64,000 nucleotides of DNA from Cupriavidus sp. EM10. Its GTDB lineage: Bacteria; Pseudomonadota; Gammaproteobacteria; Burkholderiales; Burkholderiaceae. Shown in pieces: positions 56,549-64,000 of the stretch. The notes under the pieces are model-generated. The model saw only the letters and a program-made list of their open reading frames with translations, did not search any database and was not told where the DNA came from. The DNA lies in NCBI RefSeq assembly GCF_018729255.1, contig NZ_CP076060.1, positions 1,674,001 to 1,738,000 of the forward strand, given 5' to 3'. The translations under genes were made by a program, and so were the position numbers. Each line of letters begins with the position of its first letter. Position 1 is the first letter of the stretch.

Positions 56549-58591
56549 TCATTTCTTATTCCCCGAATCCAGCTTGAATATTCCGCGCGGATTTATATTT
56601 GGAAGCAGATCGTTATCACTCCCAACATTATTATTGTGGTTATCTTCTTCGGCCGGCTTTAGGGATGCTGATTTCGAACCAGTAAAGCTATCCCGAGCTA
56701 CTTTCGCTATCGCAAGCGCAGTTTTTTTCCGATATTTTCGCCGCTATTTTCGCTCGTTACAAACTCATAATCTACTTTTCCGGATCTAGCATAAATATCG
56801 GGGCTCCGGCCTCGGGGCCGTCCCTTTGCTTTTGCGCCTACCAGTTCTCTGACCCGCAATGCACATCGCCAGTTTTCCCATTTTTCCTCACCGTATAGCT
56901 TGCCCAAATTCTCGCCAGTTTCCGCGTCACTTGCCCATGCCTCTCTCGCATCGAGACGATTGATGTAGACAAACACTTTTCTTCCTATCATAGAAAAATC
57001 AGAAGCGATACGAGGATTTGTATATCGGCAGTATGCCGTATTAATGTACGGCCTACGCGTATGGACGCCCCATTCTCCCCTAACCTCCACCTTTCGTCGG
57101 TGCATAAGGAGTCGATCATTTGAATTGATAGATCTTGGTAGAGGCTGTGGAACCCATAGAAGCTCATGCTTATCTACGAATCTTTGCAGAACATTAATTA
57201 CAGTTGCACCATTAAGTCGATCACCGGTTGAGATAGTATTATGTTCACGGACAACGGCATTCAACATATCGACCACAAAATCAAGGTCGATTCCGTCATT
57301 TAAACCGAGCTGTTCGACATCGGGGGGCCGGCGAACATCGTCGGGGCCCGACGCGTATGTGGCCTTCAGGCGATGCTCTCCGCGTTCTTTTGAAACCCCA
57401 ATGATCCTTTCGACTAACGACCTTCCCCACCAGGCACGTGGGGGCCGAACTCAATGGCACAACCAAATACATCAATAACGTTATTTACAAAATCATTTGC
57501 AATATTGCACCAACCGTTATCCACCCTAAGCAAACTGAATGCTTGCCCTGCCAACTGCGGTATCAACGAGCATATCAAGGTGGGGCCGCGTGCAACAAAT
57601 CCATATTGGTGCTACGTACCTCAATGCGAACGTCACCAGAATTCCGTGCGTCTAACACGACAGGCACACTGCTCAACATCGTCTGCAACGCACAATCGGC
57701 GCTCGGGTTAACTTCCAGAGAGATATGTGCGCCCAAAATTGCGCTTGTTTTTACCTCGACCAGCAACCCTAGATACCAACGAGATATAGGTATCAAATGC
57801 CCTGTACCGTTGGGATCAATCACCCTAACATGAGTGGGAATATCAATAACTGTGTAATCAAGCTCTACGACTGCAAACGGGAGAAGTGGCGATATGAGAG
57901 CATTAGGACCCATACCATGTCCTAGATTGTTAGTCGCCTCAGCACCCATTCTGGCTTTTACCGCACGCTCTGATCTTTCATTCTTCAAAGAATGAAGGAA
58001 GCGCAAAAGGGATCGTCTACCCTTGTCTTCCGTCAGGAAGGGCCATTCATTCTCTCCAACCCCTTTTGTCCGTAATTCAGAAAGAAACTCGCCATGTATT
58101 TCAATATAAGGCTGCGGCCCTAACTGCGGCGAACGGCTATTTTTTGACTTCTTTTGTTTATCCGGCTGCAGAAAGAATTTTTGTATTAAATCTTTCTTGA
58201 CATCAGGAAACTTTTCGAATAACTGCGCCAGCGCGCCAGCGTAACCACTAGAGCGTTGATCGGCCAATGGATGCTTCGCAATAATGGGTTTCGTTCTGAA
58301 GTAAGGCTTAATGCGAAAACTCGGAAGCAACGCATAAAATCCTACAATACACCCCTCCCCTGCTGATGCCACGCATCGTCGGAGCAAGCGCCTCACTTCG
58401 TTTGGCGAGAATTTTGTCTGTTCTTGAATCTCACCGTAGGGAATATCGGCAGCATATAACTCAACGGCAAGCTTTCGATTCAGAAACGTTCGACGAGTCG
58501 CATCGTCAAGAACGGTGATATCGGGATGGGGCCAGTCGACAAGCTCACCGTGATATTGTTGAATCAACGATCTCCGCGCGCCCCCGCCCAT
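56549..58591 (-). pseudogene. tnsB: TnsB-type DDE transposase, several frame breaks
   Basis: Mu/Tn7-type transposase of about 680 residues if repaired. N-terminal DNA-binding region DATRRTFLNRKLAVELYAAD; integrase core with DDE residues in VVELDYTVIDIPTH (first Asp), LLRVDNGWCNIAN (second Asp) and RSLVERIIGVSK (Glu); C-terminal beta-barrel around RKVFVYINRLDAREAW. Breaks near 57592 (T run), 57425 (G run) and 56728 (A7 run) are single-base losses; adding the last extends the protein to GNKK at 56549. The start ATG overlaps the tnsA stop (TAATG). Confidence 0.85.
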
Positions 58592-59202
58592 TATTCAACC
58601 CGTTCTAGAAGGGAACGTCGGTGAAATGCGCTAGTACGAAGTTCGGTTTTAAGTTTCCCGTTTGCCAAGTAGCGCGCCACACTAGCAAGTAAGTGTGCGG
58701 GATCACAATCTTCTAGTGCGAGAACCTCCTGGAGCGTGAAGCTACTTCTGGCGCTAATTAATCCTGGGAGGGCCCTGGGATTCGGGTCTATAGCTCCTCT
58801 AACGCGTGTTCGATAGGAACATAGCAACATCCAATTATGGGGCAGCCATTGCGCCATTCGGATTTCGCCTTCGGTCTTGGTTATCCTATTCTTGTGTCGC
58901 GTGGGTTCCCCGTTCCTAGAGTGATTGAAGTGCCAACACTCCGTCTTGCCAGACTGATATAAAACATCAACTGTTTGTTTGTATTTTTTTCAGATTTTCT
59001 TTTGGTGGCCTGGATGGAAGATACGACAGTATTTCAGGATTTCCTTCGGCTAGCAATAAATGCGAAAATGCAACCACGCCGAAAATGCCAAAGCGACGAT
59101 CATTTTTTGGGGAATCAAAAAATAGACCGACGCGTGGCCGCGATTTGGATTTCTAACAAATTCAGCCGGGCTCAATCTGTGCTGGTCTGCGGCGTGATAC
59201 AT
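58591..59202 (-). pseudogene. tnsA: TnsA-type endonuclease, two frame breaks
   Basis: Reconstructed protein of about 200 residues: MYHAADQHRLSPAEFVRNPN at 59202, then SVYFFDSPKNDRRFGIFGVV, LLLAEGNPEILSYLPSRPPK, VDVLYQSGKTECWHFNHSRN and QWLPHNWMLLCSYRTRVRGA to LLERVE at 58594. The order (acidic residues, then a beta-hairpin with a Gln/Lys region, then a C-terminal helical part) suits a Tn7-type TnsA, the endonuclease that cuts the 5' ends during cut-and-paste transposition. The two breaks are in T and A homopolymers (about 59114 and 58988). Assignment relies partly on position before tnsB. Confidence 0.65.
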
Positions 59203-59249
59203 GATGAGTCACAACGGCGAGTCTTGGAGAATATATGGTAGAAAATTTT

Positions 59250-59270
59250 GTGAGTAGATAACGGTATCAG
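59250..59270. repeat. Putative TnsB-binding repeat, inner right end
   Basis: GTGAGTAGATAACGGTATCAG resembles the outer copy at 59671 (GTAAGTAGATAATTCTTATCAG). Repeats of about 22 bp upstream of tnsA are what TnsB binds in Tn7-type right ends. Confidence 0.5.
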
Positions 59271-59670
59271 TAACCCTATGAAACTGGTTGCATAGTGCGC
59301 ATAATTTTAATATTTTTATTATCAGAAAATCGCAAAATTCGCATTTAAACCCAAGGACTTTCCCCAAAAAATACTTTCGGTTGCGGGGACAATGTGTGGA
59401 GTGGAGCGGAATGAACTCCATGAACTGCAGGCGATTACTAGGAGCTCTGAGACAAGAGCGCAGAACCAAGGCTTTCGCCGTTTGCCTGCAAGCTCAAGGG
59501 AGGTAGGGGCGGGTAGGCGGCGCTCACACGCCAGCGGAGACATAGGCAGCATGACAACGGCTGCGGTCGCTCCCGAAAAGACACACAATTACATCTTCGG
59601 CGTAGAACCGATAGAATATTTCATCCCCAAAAAGACGAAAATATGTGTTGAATGCAGCGACAAAGTCTAC

Positions 59671-59692
59671 GTAAGTAGATAATTCTTATCAG
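59671..59692. repeat. Putative TnsB-binding repeat, outer right end of the Tn7-like element
   Basis: Shares AGTAGATAA and TATCAG with the copy at 59250 in the same orientation. Composition returns to high GC about 30 bases later and a chromosomal-type gene ends at 59756, so the element boundary is probably near 59700. Reading inward from there the end would be TGATGGGGTAAAATC. The 59203-59755 region has no convincing gene. Confidence 0.5.
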
Positions 59693-59755
59693 ATTTTACC
59701 CCATCACTTTTCTCGTCGTCTGACTCTCTGACCACACCCTTCATCCGCACTACCG

Positions 59756-61090
59756 CTACAAATCCGTATGATGCTCCACAACCCTGGCGACTGTTTTCAG
59801 GGCGAGCCGCAAAGTGTCCAGGCTTACCGAGCCAAGCGCCAGGCGGATCGCGTGAGGCACGTGTTTGCTAACGGCAAAGGGATGCGCCGTCGACACCGAG
59901 ATGCGCTCGTTCAGCAACGCCTTGGAGACGGTATCCGCCCGGACTTCCTGCGGTAGCGGAAGCCAGACGAAGTACGACGACGCGTGGCGGACGGGGTGCC
60001 GATGGCCCAGCGTGTCGGTGACTACGTTCTGGCGCTGGGTGGCATCGCGGCGTCGCTCCATCTCCAGCCTGGACACCGTGCCGTCTTCCACCCAGCCGCA
60101 GGCGATGGCGGTCATCGTGGTGGGCGTGTTCCAGGTGGTGGCGCGGATCGTTCGCTCCAGTTTGGGGATCCAGTCGCGCGGCGCGCTGACCACGCCTATG
60201 CGAAGTCCTGTTGCGACGCTCTTCGACAGGCTGGCGACATACACCGTCAGCTCCGGCGCAAGCGCGGCCAGCGGTGGCGGCGGCCGCTTTTCCAGGAACG
60301 CGTAGGCCGCATCCTCGATCAGGATCAAGCCGTGCTGCCGGGCGATGGCCACCAGGTCGCGTCGCCGGCGGGCGCTCATTACCCATCCCAACGGATTGTG
60401 CAGGGTCGGCATCGTGTACATGGCACGGACCCGGCGCCTTTTGCATATGGCCGTCAAGGCATCGAGGTCGGGGCCGTCGGATGTCGAGGGTATTGCGACG
60501 AGTTCGAGCCGGCAGGCGTCGGCGCTCAGCTTGAAGCCGGGGTATGTCAAGGCGTCCACCGCCACCACGTCGCCAGGCTCCAGCAAGGACAAGGCTGTCA
60601 CGGTCAAGCCATGCTGGGCGCCGCTCACCAGGACGGTATTGTCGGACGATGCGGCGAGACCCCGGCCGGCGATATGCCTGGCCATGATCTCGCGTTCGTG
60701 CATGCGGCCGCCATGCGGATGGTAGCGAAGCAGCGCATCCAGGTTGCCGGCCCCGGCAAGTTCGCGCAGCGCGGCTCTCAGTAGGTCGCCCTGCCCTGGC
60801 ATCGACGGATTGTTGAAGCTCAGGTCGACGGTATCGTCCGTCCAGGGCTGCAGGTCGATGCCCTGGCCGCGCGGCAAGACTTCCTTGACGAAGGTGCCGC
60901 GGCCGGTTTCTCCGCTCACCAGGCCCATCGCGTGCAGTTCCGCGTAGACACGCGAGGCGGTGACCAGCGCCAACCCCTCGCGCGCAGCCAGGTCCCGATG
61001 CGTAGGCAGCCGGGTGCCCGGACGCAGCCGCCCTTCGTGGATATCGGCCGCGAACCGGTCTACCAATTCCTTGTAGCGGAGTCGGGACAT
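59756..61090 (-). CDS. MocR-type regulator (GntR helix-turn-helix fused to aminotransferase-like domain)
   Basis: 444 residues, intact. Residues 1-70: GntR winged helix (MSRLRYKELVDRFAADIHEG, RLPTHRDLAAREGLALVTAS). From ~90 on: fold-type I PLP domain with LVSGAQHGLTVTALSLLEPG and the PLP-lysine segment VYVASLSKSVATGLRIGVV. Such regulators use PLP as co-effector and control vitamin B6, amine or amino-acid genes. It is the first gene to the right of the mobile region; no divergent partner of clear function is visible. Confidence 0.92.
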   Translation of the reverse strand: MSRLRYKELVDRFAADIHEGRLRPGTRLPTHRDLAAREGLALVTASRVYAELHAMGLVSGETGRGTFVKEVLPRGQGIDLQPWTDDTVDLSFNNPSMPGQGDLLRAALRELAGAGNLDALLRYHPHGGRMHEREIMARHIAGRGLAASSDNTVLVSGAQHGLTVTALSLLEPGDVVAVDALTYPGFKLSADACRLELVAIPSTSDGPDLDALTAICKRRRVRAMYTMPTLHNPLGWVMSARRRRDLVAIARQHGLILIEDAAYAFLEKRPPPPLAALAPELTVYVASLSKSVATGLRIGVVSAPRDWIPKLERTIRATTWNTPTTMTAIACGWVEDGTVSRLEMERRRDATQRQNVVTDTLGHRHPVRHASSYFVWLPLPQEVRADTVSKALLNERISVSTAHPFAVSKHVPHAIRLALGSVSLDTLRLALKTVARVVEHHTDL

Positions 61091-61292
61091 GGCGCACTCA
61101 TGACATGGTTCGGAATGTACTGATTATGGCGCCACGACAGGAAGCGCCGGGCGCAAGCTTGAAACAATCCGCGACGATGGCTTGAGTGCCTCGACGCTGC
61201 CTGCGCTTGAGTCGATGGTTGACGCGGGTAGAATCGACCACCATGCGTGATGGCGACTATTTTCCAGCGGCACGAAATGCGGTGAGCCGGGC

Positions 61293-62518
61293 ATGAGCGA
61301 CCGCGCCCTGCGCCGCATGCGCACGACCGCCACCGGCTTGCTGCTGGCCATGTTGGCCCTGCTGGTGGCGAGCGTGCTGGGCCAGCCCCACTACCCTGGC
61401 TGGCCTGGGTTCGGGCCTTCGCCGAGGCCGGCACCGTGGGCGCCGTGGCCGACTGGTACGCGGTGGTGGCCCTCTTCCGGCATCCGTTTGGCATCCCCGT
61501 TCCCCATACGGCCGTGATCCCGCGCAACCAGCAGCGCATCGCGGAAAACCTGGCCACGTTCGTGGAGCGCAATTTCCTGGCGCCCGACCTGGTCGTCGAT
61601 CGGCTGCGGACGCACAATTCCGCGCAGTCGGTGGCGGCGTGGCTGGCGGCTCCCGGCAACAGCCGTGCGCTGGCCGATCCGGCCGTGGACGCCCTGCCCG
61701 CGCTGCTGCGCGTGTTCGATGATGACGAAGTCGCGCGCCTGATTCAGCGTGGCGCATTGCCGGGGCTCCGGGCGCTCGATGTCTCTGGCATCGCCGGCCA
61801 TCTGCTGCAGATCCTTACCGAGACCCAGCGGCACCAGCCGTTGCTGGAGCGGGCCCTGACGGCGCTGGAAGCATGGCTTGCCGACAACGCGGGGCTGCTG
61901 CAGGCCAAGTTCAGCGAGGCATCGCGCTACACGCCGGTACGGCTCGATGCCTATATCGTCAACAAGTTCATGCAGGGCGTGATCGCGTTGCTGCACGAAG
62001 TGCGCACCGAACCCGAGCATCCGCTGCGGCAACAGTTTGACGACGCCGTGCGGGACGTCATCCTCAAGCTGCGCACATCGGACCGCTACCGGCGCATCGG
62101 CCGCCTCTGGATGCGCGACTTCCTGCGGCACCTGGAGCGCGAGGACAGCTACCGCGCGCTATGGCAACGGCTGCGTGACTGGATCAGCGCCGACGCCGTC
62201 CGTCACGATTCCCTCGCGCGGGCCATGCTGGCCGATCTGCTGGCATCGCTCGGGGCCAGCGTGCGCGACGATCCGGCCTTGCAGGCCGGGCTGAACGAAT
62301 GGTGGCTGCGCGGCGTCCGGTTCACGATGAGCCGCTACCGGCATCTGGTGTCGAGGCTGATCGCCGAAGTGGTCAAGGGCTGGGACGCCGACGAGATCAG
62401 CCGCAAGCTCGAACTGGAGATCGGCAGCGACCTGCAGTACATCCGCATCAACGGCACCTTTGTCGGTGGCATGGTCGGCGTGCTGCTGCATGCGGCGATG
62501 CTGCTGATTGCAGGCTGA
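61293..62518 (+). CDS. DUF445 family membrane protein, frameshifted
   Basis: About 408 residues. The N-terminal MSDRALRRMRTTATGLLLAM and a hydrophobic helix, then PWLAWVRAFAEAGTVGAVAD and WYAVVALFRHPFGIPVPHTA, which is the DUF445 (YjiN-like) signature; C-terminal hydrophobic segment GTFVGGMVGVLLHAAMLLIA. One base is missing in the TACCC stretch near 61395, between the first helix and the signature. Function unknown. Confidence 0.85.
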
Positions 62519-62628
62519 TCTGCAGCCACGAAAAGCCCGCCCGAAGCCCGCCCGAAGCCCCCCTCGCCTGTTGCGCCGCGTCATGCCGCGCAGGTCGATC
62601 GCATCCGGGAAAGCCCCATACCGCATAT

Positions 62629-62639
62629 TGGTAATACCA
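62629..62639. promoter_or_regulatory. GntR/FadR-type operator TGGTAATACCA
   Basis: A perfect 11-bp palindrome 120 bases before the dehydratase start. It fits the TGGT-N3-ACCA half-site pattern of FadR-subfamily GntR repressors, commonly linked to sugar-acid catabolic genes such as IlvD/Edd dehydratases. The regulator gene is not in the window. Confidence 0.55.
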
Positions 62640-62758
62640 CTTTACCTGTCCAATACCCTGACCTAGACTCGGTTCAACTCGGCATGCGTGCGGCGCGGGA
62701 TTGGGTCGCGGGCATCCGGATCTGCACCCCTACAAGAAGCAGAACGCAGGAGACCCGA

Positions 62759-64000
62759 GTGAACGACGACAATCCGCCGGGGCCGCCCAAAAGGCGCAGC
62801 CAGGCATGGTTTGGCCGGCTGGACCGCGATGGCTTCATCTACCGGTCATGGCTGAAGAATCGTGGCATCCCGCATGACCAGTTCGATGGCCGGCCGGTCA
62901 TCGGCATCTGCAATACCTATTCCGAACTGACTCCCTGCAATTCGCATTTCCGCACGCTGGCCGACCAGGTCAAGACCGGTGTGTGGGAAGCCGGCGGCTT
63001 TCCGCTGGAGTTCCCCGTGATGTCGCTGGGGGAAACCATGCTGCGCCCCACCGCCATGCTGTTCCGCAACCTGGCCAGCATGGACGTGGAGGAGTCGATT
63101 CGCGGCAATCCCATCGACGGCGTGGTGCTGCTGATGGGCTGCGACAAGACCACCCCGGCGCTGATGATGGGGGCGGCATCGGTGGACCTGCCCACCATCG
63201 GCATCTCCGGCGGCCCGATGCTCAGCGGCAAGTTCCGGGGGCAGGAGCTGGGCTCCGGCACCGATGTCTGGAAGATGTCGGAGGAAGTGCGCGCCGGTCA
63301 TATGTCGCAGGAAGATTTCTTCGAGGCCGAGGGCTGCATGCACCGGTCGCACGGCCATTGCATGACGATGGGCACGGCTTCGACGATGGCCTGCATGGTC
63401 GAGTCGTTGGGCATGGCCCTGCCCGGCAACGCCGCCATTCCGGCCGTGGACGGACGCCGCAATATCCTGGCGAGGGCCTCGGGCCGGCGCATCGTCCAGA
63501 TGGTCAAGGACAACCTGGTCATGTCGCAGATCCTGACGCGCCAGGCCTTCGAGAATGCCATCAAGGTCAACGCGGCCATCGGCGGGTCCACCAATGCGGT
63601 GATCCACCTGCTGGCCATCGCCGGGCGCATCGGCGTAAAGCTGAACCTGGACGACTGGGATGCGCTGGGCCACGCCCTGCCCTGCCTGGTCGACCTGCAG
63701 CCGTCGGGTCGCCACCTGATGGAAGACTTCTACTACGCGGGCGGCCTGCCGGCCGTGATCCGCGAGCTGGGTCCGCTGCTGAACCGCGACGCGCTGACCG
63801 TCAACGGCAACACGCTGTGGGACAACTGCAAGGACGCACCGAACTGGAACCGCGAGGTCATCCACGCGTTCGATGAACCGTTCAAGCCCCACGCCGGCAT
63901 TGCGGTGCTGCGCGGCAACCTGAGCCCCGATGGCGCGGTGATCAAGCCGTCCGCCGCCACGCCCGCGCTGCTCAAGCACACGGGCCGCGCGGTGGTGTTC
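62759..64000 (+). CDS. IlvD/Edd-family dehydratase (sugar-acid dehydratase-like), 3' end beyond window
   Basis: GTG start at 62759 with CAGGAGAC upstream; 414 codons are present and the frame is open at the window end. FeS and metal ligands of the family are visible: CNTYSELTPCNSHF, LLMGCDKTTPALMMG and HGHCMTMGTASTMACM. RSWLKNRGIPHDQFDGRPVI and KVNAAIGGSTNAVIHLLAIA are further signatures. The branch resembles L-arabinonate/D-xylonate-type dehydratases more than biosynthetic IlvD, from the RSQAWFGRLDRDGFIYRSW start. An intact gene, with a GntR-type operator upstream. Confidence 0.9.
   Translation, partial: MNDDNPPGPPKRRSQAWFGRLDRDGFIYRSWLKNRGIPHDQFDGRPVIGICNTYSELTPCNSHFRTLADQVKTGVWEAGGFPLEFPVMSLGETMLRPTAMLFRNLASMDVEESIRGNPIDGVVLLMGCDKTTPALMMGAASVDLPTIGISGGPMLSGKFRGQELGSGTDVWKMSEEVRAGHMSQEDFFEAEGCMHRSHGHCMTMGTASTMACMVESLGMALPGNAAIPAVDGRRNILARASGRRIVQMVKDNLVMSQILTRQAFENAIKVNAAIGGSTNAVIHLLAIAGRIGVKLNLDDWDALGHALPCLVDLQPSGRHLMEDFYYAGGLPAVIRELGPLLNRDALTVNGNTLWDNCKDAPNWNREVIHAFDEPFKPHAGIAVLRGNLSPDGAVIKPSAATPALLKHTGRAVVF

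Noticed and set aside
59392..59682. A 96-codon frame between the transposon right end repeats
   Set aside because: Composition changes within it, it ends inside the outer TnsB-like repeat, and no family is recognisable.
62846..63979. A 377-codon minus-strand frame at the right edge
   Set aside because: Antisense to the IlvD/Edd dehydratase, which has all family cysteine motifs on the plus strand.

Overview
The window reads as a mosaic of catabolic islands and mobile DNA in a high-GC betaproteobacterium. Burkholderiales of the Cupriavidus/Bordetella/Achromobacter type is my best guess. The reasons are the several Bug (TctC-like) periplasmic binding proteins, CaiB/BaiF CoA-transferases, a glcDEF glycolate oxidase and MocR/MarR/IclR/LysR regulators typical of that order. 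Only the right edge (about 59.75 kb onward: MocR regulator, DUF445 membrane protein, IlvD/Edd dehydratase) looks like ordinary chromosome.

Layout. 0.4-3.5 kb: DUF4345 protein, di-iron fatty-acid hydroxylase, divergent AraC regulator, small alpha/beta-barrel protein. 3.5-13.2 kb: GMC oxidoreductase, MHS transporter, then a P450 / [3Fe-4S] ferredoxin / ferredoxin reductase / Bug protein / aldehyde dehydrogenase operon closed by tandem terminators. 13.3-19.8 kb: MarR, gamma-carbonic anhydrase-like protein, glcF-glcE-glcD, LysR. 20.1-25.3 kb: FAD-linked oxidase, CoA-transferase, Bug, LacI operon with two LacI-type operators. 25.5-28.5 kb: MarR, a truncated aceE/mdeB-like gene and a second P450-ferredoxin cassette. 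28.5-38.3 kb: AraC-like regulator and an intact operon (Bug, VOC, aldehyde dehydrogenase, CoA-transferase, two enoyl-CoA hydratases, two acyl-CoA dehydrogenases) controlled by a divergent IclR regulator. 38.3-51.6 kb: IS graveyard with IS110, an IS5 element carrying a group II intron fossil, a second partial copy of the Bug-LacI pair, an IS21 element splitting a LysR gene, a hydroxylase-SRPBCC fusion, and ISL3, ISKra4 and IS66 pieces. 51.6-59.7 kb: a SAVED-domain (Cap4-like) defence effector, a tiny four-repeat protein and an AT-rich Tn7-like tnsA-tnsB-tnsC-tniQ module.

Function. The catabolic parts share a logic: uptake by Bug-type receptors or an MHS transporter, oxygenation by P450 or oxidation by FAD/GMC enzymes, aldehyde to acid by aldehyde dehydrogenases, CoA activation by CaiB/BaiF transferases, then beta-oxidation by acyl-CoA dehydrogenases and hydratases. 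Substrates are not identifiable from sequence. A 15-bp palindrome (TAGGTAG-S-CTACCTA) occurs in front of the MHS transporter and both P450 cassettes, and a GTAATCGATTRC palindrome occurs twice before the FAD oxidase operon and once between the MHS and P450 genes, so at least two regulons link separate modules.

Caveat. Many genes contain single-base indels, nearly always one missing base in a homopolymer of 3-6. They occur even in the core-like DUF445 gene. Much of the apparent pseudogenisation may therefore be sequencing error; such genes are given over their reconstructed full span and the break is stated.
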